Source: Parabacteroides sp.
GTDB lineage: Bacteria > Bacteroidota > Bacteroidia > Bacteroidales > Tannerellaceae
Length of the DNA: 49,058 nt
Direction of reading: 5' to 3'
Assembly (NCBI GenBank): GCA_020026285.1
Contig: JAHHQS010000008.1
Coordinates: 1-49,058, forward strand
Shown: positions 36,849-46,050 of the stretch, piece after piece
Numbering within the stretch: position 1 is the first letter of the stretch
Layout: every line of letters begins with the position of its first letter
Notes under the pieces: generated by a model
The model's input: the letters and a program-made list of their open reading frames with translations, nothing else
Database searches by the model: none
Told to the model about the DNA's origin: nothing
Program-made: the position numbers and the translations under genes

Positions 36849-38831
36849 ATGAAAAAAATCGCAATGTTACTATGTGCTCTTCTTACTGGTATAACAGCTT
36901 GGGGACAAAAACAATTAAAATTAATTTCTCCTGATGGGAAAGTAACCACAAACATCGAAATAGGTTCTAAAATCACATATGATATATGTGTAGATGGAAA
37001 ACAAGTACTTGCACCATCTCCAATATCTATGACACTAAGCAATGGAGAAATTTGGGGTGATAATGCAAAATTATCTAAAAAGAAACAAACCAGTGTCGAT
37101 GAAGTTGTTGCCTCTCCTTTCTATAAGAAGAAGGAAGTTGTTAACAAATACAACCAGTTAACTTTAACCTTCAAAAAACAATGGGGTATCGAATTCAGAG
37201 TTTTTAATAATGGTGTTGCTTATCGTTTTACTCATCAACGCAAACAACCTTTTAATATCGAAAAAGAAGAAGTTACTTATCAGTTCAATAGTGATGTTGA
37301 TACACATATAGCTTATTCCAACAGAGGAAAAGATGGAGACTTCGAATCACAATTCATGAACTCTTTTGAAAATACTTATGTAGTTAAAAAGCTTTCTCAA
37401 CAGAACAAACAACGTTTAATGATTCTACCTCTTGTAGCAACCGCTGACAATGGAGTACGTTTATGTTTTACTGAAGTTAATTTGGATAACTATCCAAGTA
37501 TGTACCTTACAAATCGGGAAGGAGGAAACAAACTTGTCGGAGTAATGGCTGCTTATCCAAAACAAACAGAACAAGGCGGACATAACAGGCTTCAGATGTT
37601 AGTAAAAGAACGTGAAAACTATATTGCTAAAATTGAAAATCCTCGTTCATTCCCTTGGCGTACTACTATCATTGCTCGCAATGATATTGAACTAGCAAAT
37701 AACGATCTAACATATTGCCTGGCAGAACCTAGTAAAGTAGCTGATATTTCATGGATCAAACCAGGCAAAGTTGCTTGGGAATGGTGGAATGACTGGAATC
37801 TTCAAGGTGTAGATTTTAAAGCGGGAATTAATAATGAAACTTATAAGTATTATATTGATTTTGCATCAAAACATGGCATTGAATATGTAATTCTTGATGA
37901 AGGATGGGCAGTTAATCTGAAAGCAGATCTGATGCAGATTGTTCCAGAAATCGACATTAAAGAACTTGTTGATTATGGTAAAACAAGAAATGTAGGTATT
38001 ATCCTTTGGGCAGGTTATTATGCTTTCGAACGAGATATGGAAAATATTTGTAAGTATTATTCAGAAATGGGAGTCAAAGGTTTCAAGGTTGACTTTATGG
38101 ATCGTGATGACCAATACATTGTTGCTTTCAACAACCGAGCAGCAGCCACATGCGCTAAATATAAGATGCTACTAGATCTTCACGGAATGTACAAACCTTC
38201 TGGATTAAATCGTACTTATCCTAACGTTCTGAATTTTGAGGGCGTTCATGGATTAGAAAACATGAAATGGGCTTCTAATGAAGTAGATCAAATGACTTAT
38301 GATGCAACTATTCCTTATATTCGTCAGATTGCAGGACCTATGGATTACACTCAAGGTTCTATGAGAAATGCTACTAAAAAGAACTATTATCCTTGCTACT
38401 CAGAACCAATGAGTCAGGGAACTCGCTGCCATCAGTTAGCTCTTTACGTTGTATTGGAATCTCCATTAAATATGCTTTGTGATGCTCCTACCAATTATAT
38501 GAAAGAAGAAGAATCATTGGAATATATCTCTAAGATTCCAACAGTATGGGATGAAACAATTGTTCTTGACGGAAAAATCGGAGAATATATCGTTACAGCC
38601 CGTCGTCATGGAAATACCTGGTACATTGGAGGTATTACCAACTGGACACCACGTGATCTAACTATTGATTTATCAGCATTAAAGGTTGCCAACAAACAAG
38701 CAGTTCTATTTAAAGATGGTATCAATGCTGATCATAAAGCCAGTGATTACAAAAAAGAAACAGTTACCATTTCTAATCAAATGAATATTCATTTAGCTCC
38801 TGGTGGAGGTTTCACTATGATGATCAAATAA
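36849..38831 (+). CDS. GH97 glycoside hydrolase
   Basis: Glycoside hydrolase family 97, which contains alpha-glucosidases (SusB type) and alpha-galactosidases. The 660-aa protein has a signal peptide (about 1-20, ending TAWGQ). It has the N-terminal beta-sandwich (ISPDGKVTTNIEIG), a TIM barrel with WEWWNDWNLQG and YVILDEGW, and GFKVDFMDRDDQ, followed by LLDLHGMYKPSGLNRTYPN. The Asp in KVDFMD corresponds to where the retaining branch has its nucleophile, which hints at a retaining alpha-galactosidase type; I cannot settle this by eye. It sits alone after the GH92 gene and ends in a clear terminator. Confidence 0.9.
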   Translation: MKKIAMLLCALLTGITAWGQKQLKLISPDGKVTTNIEIGSKITYDICVDGKQVLAPSPISMTLSNGEIWGDNAKLSKKKQTSVDEVVASPFYKKKEVVNKYNQLTLTFKKQWGIEFRVFNNGVAYRFTHQRKQPFNIEKEEVTYQFNSDVDTHIAYSNRGKDGDFESQFMNSFENTYVVKKLSQQNKQRLMILPLVATADNGVRLCFTEVNLDNYPSMYLTNREGGNKLVGVMAAYPKQTEQGGHNRLQMLVKERENYIAKIENPRSFPWRTTIIARNDIELANNDLTYCLAEPSKVADISWIKPGKVAWEWWNDWNLQGVDFKAGINNETYKYYIDFASKHGIEYVILDEGWAVNLKADLMQIVPEIDIKELVDYGKTRNVGIILWAGYYAFERDMENICKYYSEMGVKGFKVDFMDRDDQYIVAFNNRAAATCAKYKMLLDLHGMYKPSGLNRTYPNVLNFEGVHGLENMKWASNEVDQMTYDATIPYIRQIAGPMDYTQGSMRNATKKNYYPCYSEPMSQGTRCHQLALYVVLESPLNMLCDAPTNYMKEEESLEYISKIPTVWDETIVLDGKIGEYIVTARRHGNTWYIGGITNWTPRDLTIDLSALKVANKQAVLFKDGINADHKASDYKKETVTISNQMNIHLAPGGGFTMMIK

Positions 38832-38849
38832 CAAGAAATATTTCTAATA

Positions 38850-38886
38850 AGAAGCCTGTTGATAATTACCCAACAGGCTTTTTTAT
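38850..38886 (+). terminator. Terminator after the GH97 gene
   Basis: Arms AAGCCTGTTG (38852-38861) and CAACAGGCTT (38871-38880), followed by TTTTATT. Confidence 0.9.
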
Positions 38887-38959
38887 TAGTGCTATTATAA
38901 TTATTGCAAGTTAATTAAATCAAAAGCTTCAGAACTACCCATAACCTGTTCTGAATAGA

Positions 38960-39011
38960 TTTATGAAATATGTTTTCAAATAGGATTTCCATCTCTTTCA
39001 TATTTCATAAA
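38960..39011. repeat. Perfect 13-bp inverted repeat
   Basis: TTTATGAAATATG (38960-38972) and CATATTTCATAAA (38999-39011), separated by 26 bases. No T-run follows on either strand, so it is not a simple terminator. Role unknown. Confidence 0.7.
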
Positions 39012-39158
39012 ATATCTTCACAATAAATTTGTTATTTCACCCTCAAAATTTAAAAGCAAACAGATAAAAAAACAGCAAATTCAATCAACTTATATAAATA
39101 CTCACAAATAAAGCCATATATTTTTACTATTTTCTCAATTAAGCTACAATAATATTAC

Positions 39159-39189
39159 TTTGTAGTTGCGCAAGAAATCTGTAACTTTG
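39159..39189 (+). promoter_or_regulatory. Promoter of ychF
   Basis: TTTG (39159-39162), 19 nt, then TAACTTTG (39182-39189): a complete match to the Bacteroidetes consensus, including spacing. It implies an untranslated leader of about 115 nt, in which ATAAAAGAAGGA (39195-39206) can pair with a TCCATCTTTTAT stretch further down (11 of 12 positions). Confidence 0.7.
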
Positions 39190-39312
39190 TCACCATAAAA
39201 GAAGGAGCCGGCACAAATATTGTATTAATAAATATTTTGTTACTTACTTGTTATTCAAGCCCTCTTAATCCATCTTTTATATAAATGATTAAATAAAAAA
39301 TACAACATATTT

Positions 39313-40416
39313 ATGGCATTACAATGTGGTATTGTAGGACTTCCTAATGTAGGAAAGTCAACTCTTTTCAATTGCTTATCAAATGCGAAAGCTCAATCTG
39401 CCAACTTTCCATTCTGTACTATCGAGCCTAATGTTGGCGTTATTACAGTACCTGATGAAAGACTAAACAAACTGGCAGAAATAGAACATCCTCAGCGTGT
39501 TATTCCTACTACTGTAGAAATTGTTGATATCGCCGGATTAGTTAAGGGAGCAAGTAAAGGTGAAGGTTTGGGAAACAAGTTCCTTGCCAATATTCGTGAG
39601 ACAGATGCAATTCTTCACGTTTTGCGTTGTTTCGATGATGATAATATCGTTCACGTTGATGGATGTGTAGATCCTGTTCGTGATAAGGAAATTATCGATA
39701 TGGAACTTCAGATTAAAGACTTGGAAACTGTTGACAGCCGCATTGCCAAAGTTCAGAAACAAGCTCAGACAGGTGGTGACAAACAAGCTAAAATTGCTTA
39801 CGAAGTTCTTTGTAAATATAAAGAAGCTTTGGAACAAGGAAAAAGTGCACGTACTGTCTCTTTCGAAAGTAAAGATGAACAAAAAATTGCTCACGATTTA
39901 TTCCTTCTTACAGACAAACCTGTTCTTTATGTTTGTAATGTGGATGAAGCCAGCGCAGTAAGTGGAAACAAATATGTAGAAGCTGTTCGTGAAGCTGTAA
40001 AAGATGAAAATGCCGAAATTTTAGTAGTTGCTGCCAAGATAGAAAGTGAAATTGCAGAACTCGATACTTACGAAGAACGCCAGATGTTCCTTCAGGAAAT
40101 TGGTTTGGAAGAATCTGGTGTTAATCGTCTGATCAAATCTGCTTATAAATTACTGAATCTTCAGACATTCCTGACTGCCGGACCAGATGAAGTTCGTGCA
40201 TGGACATTCCACAAAGGATGGAAAGCTCCTCAATGTGCAGGTGTTATTCACACCGATTTTGAAAAAGGTTTCATTCGTGCCGAAGTTATTAAGTATGACG
40301 ACTACATTTCATATGGTTCCGAGACAGCAGTTAAGGAAGCAGGAAAGATGAGCGTCGAAGGTAAAGAATACATCGTTCAGGACGGTGACATCATGCATTT
40401 CCGATTTAACGTATAA
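39313..40416 (+). CDS. ychF: Redox-regulated ATPase YchF (OLA1 family)
   Basis: Obg-family P-loop ATPase, associated with ribosomes and stress. The 367-aa protein has G1 [12 protein letters not shown] (about 8-19), G3-like [17 protein letters not shown], and NVDE (in VCNVDEAS) where GTPases have NKxD, which explains its ATP preference. A C-terminal TGS domain includes [38 protein letters not shown] and [11 protein letters not shown]. Length is normal. Preceded by a good promoter and followed by a hairpin (40428-40459) before nadB. Confidence 0.98.
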   Translation: MALQCGIVGLPNVGKSTLFNCLSNAKAQSANFPFCTIEPNVGVITVPDERLNKLAEIEHPQRVIPTTVEIVDIAGLVKGASKGEGLGNKFLANIRETDAILHVLRCFDDDNIVHVDGCVDPVRDKEIIDMELQIKDLETVDSRIAKVQKQAQTGGDKQAKIAYEVLCKYKEALEQGKSARTVSFESKDEQKIAHDLFLLTDKPVLYVCNVDEASAVSGNKYVEAVREAVKDENAEILVVAAKIESEIAELDTYEERQMFLQEIGLEESGVNRLIKSAYKLLNLQTFLTAGPDEVRAWTFHKGWKAPQCAGVIHTDFEKGFIRAEVIKYDDYISYGSETAVKEAGKMSVEGKEYIVQDGDIMHFRFNV

Positions 40417-40427
40417 ACCAATATAAG

Positions 40428-40459
40428 CGAGCGCAACAGATTCATTTCTTTTGCGCTCG
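40428..40459 (+). terminator. Hairpin between ychF and nadB
   Basis: Perfect 9-bp arms CGAGCGCAA (40428-40436) and TTGCGCTCG (40451-40459). Followed by TATTCAAATTT, so a weak terminator or attenuator rather than a full stop. It contains the TTG from which the longer nadB frame would start. Confidence 0.5.
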
Positions 40460-40477
40460 TATTCAAATTTAGAATCT

Positions 40478-42052
40478 ATGGTACAGCGATTTGATTTCTT
40501 AGTTATCGGTTCCGGTATTGCCGGAATGAGTTTTGCCCTAAAAGTGGCACATAAAGGAAAAGTAGCCCTCGTCTGTAAATCCGGATTGGAAGAAGCAAAT
40601 ACTTACTTTGCTCAAGGAGGCGTTGCGTCTGTTACCAACCTGATTGTTGACAATTTCGACAAACATATACAAGATACTATGATTGCCGGCGATTGGTTAA
40701 GCGACCGGGCTGCAGTTGAACAAGTTGTTAAGAACGCTCCTAAGCAGATTAACGAATTAATCAACTGGGGTGTTGATTTCGATAAGGATCCTAATGGAAA
40801 CTTTGACCTTCACCGTGAAGGTGGTCACTCTGAATTCCGTATCCTCCATCATAAGGATAATACTGGTGCCGAAATTCAGGATAGCTTGATTAAGGCTGTT
40901 CAGAATCATCCAAACATCACTGTTTTCGAAAACCATTTTGCTATTGAAATTTTAACTCAGCATCATTTAGGTGTTACAGTTACTCGTCAGACTCCAGATA
41001 TTGAATGTTACGGTGCTTACATCATGGATATGAATACAGGTAAGATCGATACATTCTTATCAAAAGTTACTTTGATGGCTACTGGTGGTATAGGTGCTGT
41101 TTATCAGACAACAACAAACCCACTGGTTGCAACAGGTGATGGTATTGCTATGGTTTACCGTGCAAAAGGTACAGTAAAAGACATGGAATTTGTTCAGTTC
41201 CACCCAACAGCATTATTCCATCCTGGCGATCGTCCATCATATTTGATTACTGAAGCTATGCGTGGTTATGGTGGAATTCTGCGTACAATGGACGGTAAAG
41301 AATTCATGCAGAAGTATGACAAACGTTTATCTTTAGCTCCACGTGATATCGTTGCTCGTGCCATCGATTCAGAAATGAAAAACCGTGGTGATGATCATGT
41401 ATTCTTGGATGTTACTCATAAAGATCCTGAAGAAACCAAGAAACATTTCCCTAATATCTACGAGAAATGCTTAAGTATCGGTGTAGATATTACAAAAGAT
41501 TATATTCCAGTTGCTCCTGCTGCTCACTATTTATGCGGTGGTATCAAAGTTGATTTGAACGCCCGTTCATCTATTAACCGTTTATATGCAGTTGGTGAAT
41601 GTTCTTGTACAGGTTTGCATGGTGGAAACCGTTTGGCTTCAAATTCTTTGATTGAAGCTGTCGTTTACGCTGATGCTGCCAGCAAACATAGTCTAAGTAT
41701 TATTGATTCTCTTTCTTATCAGGAAAATATTCCTGAATGGAACGATGAAGGAACTCAACTTCCAGAAGAAATGGTTTTGATTACTCAAAGCTTAAAAGAA
41801 GTCGGACAGATTATGAGTACTTATGTAGGTATCGTTCGTTCAGACTTGCGCTTGAAACGGGCATGGGATCGTTTGGATCTTCTTTACGAAGAGACAGAAA
41901 GTCTATTCAAACGTTCTATTGCTTCTCGTGAAATCTGCGAATTACGTAATATGATTAATGTTGGTTACCTGATTACTCGTCAGGCTATCGAACGTAAAGA
42001 AAGTCGTGGTTTGCACTATACATTAGATTATCCACCCACAGCACATAAATAA
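40478..42052 (+). CDS. nadB: L-aspartate oxidase
   Basis: Flavoenzyme that oxidises aspartate to iminoaspartate, the first step of de novo NAD synthesis. The 524-aa protein has the FAD-binding VIGSGIAGMSFA near the N terminus, TYFAQGGVAS, DLHREGGHSEFRILHHKDNTG, EFVQFHPTALFHPG, the SerLeu-rich GLHGGNRLASNSLIEAVV, and a C-terminal helical domain. Start taken as ATG 40478; the longer frame begins at a TTG inside a hairpin. No nadA or nadC in the window. It may be read through from ychF or have its own weak promoter. Confidence 0.95.
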   Translation: MVQRFDFLVIGSGIAGMSFALKVAHKGKVALVCKSGLEEANTYFAQGGVASVTNLIVDNFDKHIQDTMIAGDWLSDRAAVEQVVKNAPKQINELINWGVDFDKDPNGNFDLHREGGHSEFRILHHKDNTGAEIQDSLIKAVQNHPNITVFENHFAIEILTQHHLGVTVTRQTPDIECYGAYIMDMNTGKIDTFLSKVTLMATGGIGAVYQTTTNPLVATGDGIAMVYRAKGTVKDMEFVQFHPTALFHPGDRPSYLITEAMRGYGGILRTMDGKEFMQKYDKRLSLAPRDIVARAIDSEMKNRGDDHVFLDVTHKDPEETKKHFPNIYEKCLSIGVDITKDYIPVAPAAHYLCGGIKVDLNARSSINRLYAVGECSCTGLHGGNRLASNSLIEAVVYADAASKHSLSIIDSLSYQENIPEWNDEGTQLPEEMVLITQSLKEVGQIMSTYVGIVRSDLRLKRAWDRLDLLYEETESLFKRSIASREICELRNMINVGYLITRQAIERKESRGLHYTLDYPPTAHK

Positions 42053-42072
42053 ATAAAAAAATAATCTTATAG

Positions 42073-42109
42073 AAACTCCTGGACCTTTTTGGTTTAGGAG
42101 TTTTTTTAT
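42073..42109 (+). terminator. Terminator after nadB
   Basis: Arms AAACTCCT..ACC and GGT..AGGAGTTT (42073-42103) followed by a T-run. Confidence 0.82.
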
Positions 42110-42169
42110 CCACAAGAGATGATGATTACCCTTTTAAAATACAACTATTAAAGAAAAGAGTACAAACAA

Positions 42170-42214
42170 AAAATCCTCATCAGAAAAGCATTAATGCTAT
42201 CCGATGAGGATTTG
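42170..42214 (-). terminator. Terminator after the FKBP gene
   Basis: Arms AAATCCTCATC (42171-42181) and GATGAGGATTT (42203-42213), with an inner AGCAT-TA-ATGCT hairpin, and a T-rich run (TTTTTTGTTTG) on the minus strand. Confidence 0.82.
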
Positions 42215-42234
42215 TATTGAAAGAATCTAAATTC

Positions 42235-42795
42235 TTATTGTTCTACAATACTGGCAACTTCCAACTGGAATACTAATGTTGAACAAGGAGGAATTTCTCT
42301 ACCCTGACCCGTTTCCTTATATCCTAACTGATAAGGAATCCAGATTTCCCAGATATCACCTACATGCATATGTTGTAAAGCCGTTGTCCATCCATCAACC
42401 ACATGATTCACTTCAAATATAGCAGAATCATCTCCATCTTCCTTCCAATGCTTGTCGAAAACTTTTCCTTCACTCATGACATTATTCAAATCAGCGACAA
42501 AGTTTCCATCCTTATCAGCAATCAGACAACCCTTATAATAACATTCAACTTTAGAGTTGAAATAAATTGGCTCTGTTCCTTCACCTTTCTTCAATACCTT
42601 GTAAAGGATCTTGCCATTACCTGTTTCTGAATTGATATATTCTATTTCAGGATCGTGCATTCTGCGATTAAAAGCATCTACATTTGCAGTTCTCCAGGCA
42701 TCATCTATTACAATTTTATCATCATCATCCTTACATCCTGTTGTAAATAACAGCAAGCCCAATAACATCCAAGCAATATGCCAGTATTTCTTCAT
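42235..42795 (-). CDS. FKBP-type peptidyl-prolyl isomerase lipoprotein
   Basis: Exported prolyl isomerase/chaperone. The 186-aa protein has a lipoprotein signal ending TTGC (Cys21) and acidic residues after it (KDDDDK). Its C-terminal half (about 85-183) is an FKBP domain: VECYYKGCLIADKDG, VFDKHWKED, VDGWTTALQHMHVGDIWEIWIPYQLGYKETGQG, and the closing LVFQLEVASI. FKBP lipoproteins are common in Bacteroidetes. It starts 2 nt after glyS ends, so it shares its transcript; the pairing has no obvious functional meaning. Confidence 0.88.
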   Translation of the reverse strand: MKKYWHIAWMLLGLLLFTTGCKDDDDKIVIDDAWRTANVDAFNRRMHDPEIEYINSETGNGKILYKVLKKGEGTEPIYFNSKVECYYKGCLIADKDGNFVADLNNVMSEGKVFDKHWKEDGDDSAIFEVNHVVDGWTTALQHMHVGDIWEIWIPYQLGYKETGQGREIPPCSTLVFQLEVASIVEQ

Positions 42796-42797
42796 AT

Positions 42798-44342
42798 TTA
42801 TTCAGCTATTTTCTTTAACAAACTTCTCATGCTTACTTTTTCAGAGATTATATCGTGCAACTTGTCGATGCTTACTCTTTCCTGTTCCATTGTATCACGG
42901 AAACGAATAGTTACACAATTATCTTTCAATGTATCATGATCGACTGTAATACAATATGGAGTACCAATTGCATCCTGACGACGATAACGTTTACCGATAG
43001 AATCCTTTTCATCGTACTGACAACGGAAGTCGAAACGCAACATCTGCATGATTTCTTCGGCCTTTTCAGGAAGACCATCTTTCTTAACCAAAGGAAGAAC
43101 AGCCAACTTGACTGGAGCCAAAGCTGCAGGCAATTTCAATACCACACGAGTTTCACCGTTTTCTAACTTCTCTTCACAATATGAACCACACATAACGCTT
43201 AAGAACATACGATCAACACCAATAGAAGTTTCGATAACGTACGGTGTATAGCTCTTATTCAATTCAGGATCGAAATACTGAATTTTTTTACCTGAGAATT
43301 TTTCGTGCTGACTTAAGTCGAAGTCTGTACGGCTGTGAATACCTTCTACTTCTTTGAAACCGAATGGCATTTCATATTCAATATCTGTAGCAGCATTAGC
43401 ATAGTGAGCTAATTTTTCATGATCATGATAACGATATTTTTCATTACCTAATCCTAAAGTCTGATGCCATTTCAAACGAGTAGCTTTCCATTTCTTAAAC
43501 CAGTTCATTTCATCACCTGGACGAACAAAGAACTGCATTTCCATTTGTTCGAACTCACGCATACGGAAAATGAACTGACGAGCAACAATTTCGTTACGGA
43601 ATGCTTTACCTATCTGAGCGATACCAAAAGGAATCTTCATACGACCAGTCTTCTGAACATTCAAGAAGTTTACGAAAATACCCTGAGCTGTTTCCGGACG
43701 AAGATAAACTTTCATAGAACCTTCTGAAGTAGAACCCATTTCAGTAGAGAACATCAAATTGAACTGACGAACATCTGTCCAGTTGCGAGTACCTGAAATT
43801 GGACAGACAATTTCACAATCCAAAATCAACTGACGTAAATCTTCGAAGTTTGAATCGTTCATATCTTTTGAATAGCGTTCATGAACTTCATTCCACTTAG
43901 CTTGATGCTCCAAAACGCGAGCATTGGTTGCACGGAACTGAGCTTCATCAAAAGCTTCACCAAATCTTTTAGCGGCTTTTGCTACTTCCTTATTTATCTT
44001 TTCCTCGATCTTTCCTAAATAATCTTCAATTAAAACATCGGCACGATAACGTTTCTTTGAATCTTTGTTATCAATCAATGGATCGTTGAATGCATCAACA
44101 TGGCCTGATGCCTTCCAAATTGTAGGATGCATAAAGATTGATGAATCAATACCTACAACATTCTCATTAAGTAATGTCATGCTATCCCACCAATATTTCT
44201 TAATATTGTTTTTCAACTCAACACCGTACTGACCGTAATCGTAAACTGCTCCCAAACCATCATAGATTTCAGATGAAGGGAAAACAAAACCATATTCTTT
44301 ACAGTGTGATACTATTTTCTTAAAAACATCTTCTTGTGCCAT
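42798..44342 (-). CDS. glyS: Glycyl-tRNA synthetase (single-chain type)
   Basis: Charges tRNA-Gly. The 514-aa protein is the alpha2 type, also found in eukaryotes and archaea, not the alpha2beta2 bacterial type. It has GFVFPSSEIYDGLGAVYDYGQYG near the start and CPISGTRNWTDVRQFNLMF. Class II motifs 2 and 3 are RPETAQGIFVNF, FGIAQIGKAFRNEI and VIETSIGVDRMFLSVM. The C-terminal anticodon-binding domain includes LAPVKLAVLPLV. ATG start. It precedes the FKBP gene by 2 nt. Confidence 0.97.
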   Translation of the reverse strand: MAQEDVFKKIVSHCKEYGFVFPSSEIYDGLGAVYDYGQYGVELKNNIKKYWWDSMTLLNENVVGIDSSIFMHPTIWKASGHVDAFNDPLIDNKDSKKRYRADVLIEDYLGKIEEKINKEVAKAAKRFGEAFDEAQFRATNARVLEHQAKWNEVHERYSKDMNDSNFEDLRQLILDCEIVCPISGTRNWTDVRQFNLMFSTEMGSTSEGSMKVYLRPETAQGIFVNFLNVQKTGRMKIPFGIAQIGKAFRNEIVARQFIFRMREFEQMEMQFFVRPGDEMNWFKKWKATRLKWHQTLGLGNEKYRYHDHEKLAHYANAATDIEYEMPFGFKEVEGIHSRTDFDLSQHEKFSGKKIQYFDPELNKSYTPYVIETSIGVDRMFLSVMCGSYCEEKLENGETRVVLKLPAALAPVKLAVLPLVKKDGLPEKAEEIMQMLRFDFRCQYDEKDSIGKRYRRQDAIGTPYCITVDHDTLKDNCVTIRFRDTMEQERVSIDKLHDIISEKVSMRSLLKKIAE

Positions 44343-44516
44343 ATCGAATAATTTTATAACCTATTTCTTATGTAACTAGCTTGCAAAGTAAGTGATTTTT
44401 TTAGACTTTTTTACTTCTTCGTTCCGCAATTTATTGAAAAACATAACAAATTTGTCATAAATACATTATCTTTACAGACAAAATAATTATAGTTGACTTT
44501 AAGTATTCTTATAATC

Positions 44517-45953
44517 ATGGCAAATTCAGAAATAAGTAGACGTAATTTCTTAAAAAGAGCTATTGCTCTGTCTGCAGCTACAGCAATCCCTTCTTTTTGG
44601 ATCCCAGCACAAGCCGGAAACATGGCTCACAAGCCTTTTGTTAGCGCTAATGATCGTGTAAACATTGCATTTATTGGTATCGGGCATCGTGGCGGAGAGA
44701 TTGCAAAAGCCCTATATAAAACAGGACTTTGTAACGTAGTGGCTCTTTGTGATGTAGATATGGGTGCAAAACATACGCAGGAAATAATATCCATGTTCCC
44801 GAAAGTTCCACGTTTTCAGGATTTCAGAAAGATGTTCGACCAGATGGCAGGAAAGATTGATGCCGTTTCTGTTGGCGTTCCTGATCATTCTCACTTCCCT
44901 ATCACTGTCGAAGCCATGGCTCATGGTATTCATGTATACGTAGAAAAACCAATGGCACGTACATTCAATGAAATTGAAGTAATGATGCGTGCTGCCAAGA
45001 AATATAATGTAGTAACCCAGATGGGTAATCAGGGACACTCTGAAGCAAACTACTTCCAGTTCAAAGCATGGAAAGATGCCGGTATCATCAAAGATGTCAC
45101 AGCAATTACGGCTCACATGAACAGTCCTCGCCGCTGGCACAAATGGAATCCGAATATCAAACACATGCCTATGGGCGAACCTGTTCCTGAAACAATGGAT
45201 TGGGATACCTGGTTGGGCGTTGTTCAGCATCATGACTATAATCATGATTATCATCACGGACAATGGCGTTGCTGGTACGACTTTGGTATGGGTGCTTTAG
45301 GAGACTGGGGTGCACACATTTTGGATACAGCACATCAGTTCCTTGAATTAGGCTTGCCTACAGAAGTAAATCCATTATATCTAAAGGATCATAATCCGTT
45401 CTTCTTCCCTATGTCATCAACTATTCTGTTCAGATTCCCGGAACGTAAGGGAATGCCTGGAGTAGACGTTACATGGTACGACGGATTGGATAATATACCT
45501 GCTGTTCCTGAAGGATACGGAACATCTGAACTGGATGCTAATATTCCAACTGTTGCTGGTGGAAAGATTCAGCCTTCTAAATTGAATCCAGGTAAGGAAA
45601 TTTATAGTAAGACTTTGACATTCAAGGGAGGATCTCACGGTAGTACATTGTCTATTATTCCTGAAGAACAGGCAAAAGACATGGCAAACAAACTTCCAGA
45701 AGTTCCAAAGAGTCCATCCAATCACTTCGAAAACTTCCTGTTGGCTTGTCAGGGAAAAGAAAAGACTCGTTCTCCATTCGATATAGCTGGTCCGTTAAGC
45801 CAGGTATTCTGTTTAGGCGTTATGGCTCAGCGCTTGAATCGCAAACTAGTTTTCGATCGTGACACTAAACAGATTACAAACGATCCGTTGGCAAATCAGA
45901 TGCTTGTTGGTCAGCCTCCTCGTAAAGGTTGGGAACAATATTATAATGTATAA
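44517..45953 (+). CDS. Tat-exported Gfo/Idh/MocA family oxidoreductase
   Basis: NAD(P)-dependent sugar oxidoreductase-type protein, exported folded. The 478-aa protein has a twin-arginine signal (SRRNFLKRA, about 6-14). A Rossmann domain follows: VNIAFIGIGHRGGEIA, a VALCDVD segment, and the family's catalytic-lysine motif VYVEKPMAR. The rest is a C-terminal beta domain with many His/Trp residues (WRCWYDFGMGALGDWGAHILD). GH109-type glycosidases share this architecture, so it could be a redox-assisted glycosidase; substrate unknown. Start set at ATG 44517; the longer frame begins with a TTG 8 codons earlier. The terminator after it is shared with the convergent gene. Confidence 0.9.
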   Translation: MANSEISRRNFLKRAIALSAATAIPSFWIPAQAGNMAHKPFVSANDRVNIAFIGIGHRGGEIAKALYKTGLCNVVALCDVDMGAKHTQEIISMFPKVPRFQDFRKMFDQMAGKIDAVSVGVPDHSHFPITVEAMAHGIHVYVEKPMARTFNEIEVMMRAAKKYNVVTQMGNQGHSEANYFQFKAWKDAGIIKDVTAITAHMNSPRRWHKWNPNIKHMPMGEPVPETMDWDTWLGVVQHHDYNHDYHHGQWRCWYDFGMGALGDWGAHILDTAHQFLELGLPTEVNPLYLKDHNPFFFPMSSTILFRFPERKGMPGVDVTWYDGLDNIPAVPEGYGTSELDANIPTVAGGKIQPSKLNPGKEIYSKTLTFKGGSHGSTLSIIPEEQAKDMANKLPEVPKSPSNHFENFLLACQGKEKTRSPFDIAGPLSQVFCLGVMAQRLNRKLVFDRDTKQITNDPLANQMLVGQPPRKGWEQYYNV

Positions 45954-45997
45954 GATATTCTATCCTGATTTTATATCAGTGTTCACGTTAACGCATA

Positions 45998-46036
45998 AAA
46001 AAGTCCTGAAGATTAATTCTTCAGGACTTTTATTTT
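45998..46036. terminator. Bidirectional terminator
   Basis: AAAAGTCCTGAAGA (45999-46012) and TCTTCAGGACTTTT (46018-46031), a perfect 14-bp stem with T-runs on both strands. Serves both the oxidoreductase gene and the convergent DUF4838 gene. Confidence 0.9.
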
Positions 46037-46050
46037 ATACTCAAACAGAA

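Larger units (their letters stand above)
38832..39312. other. Long intergenic region before ychF
   Basis: No coding gene seen in these 481 bases. They hold the GH97 terminator, a 13-bp perfect inverted repeat (38960-38972 / 38999-39011), the ychF promoter (39159-39189) and a leader of about 115 nt. Confidence 0.65.

Noticed and set aside
44712..45263. 183-aa minus-strand frame inside the Gfo/Idh/MocA gene
   Set aside because: It lies entirely inside a well-supported gene on the other strand and resembles no family. It is a shadow produced by codon bias.
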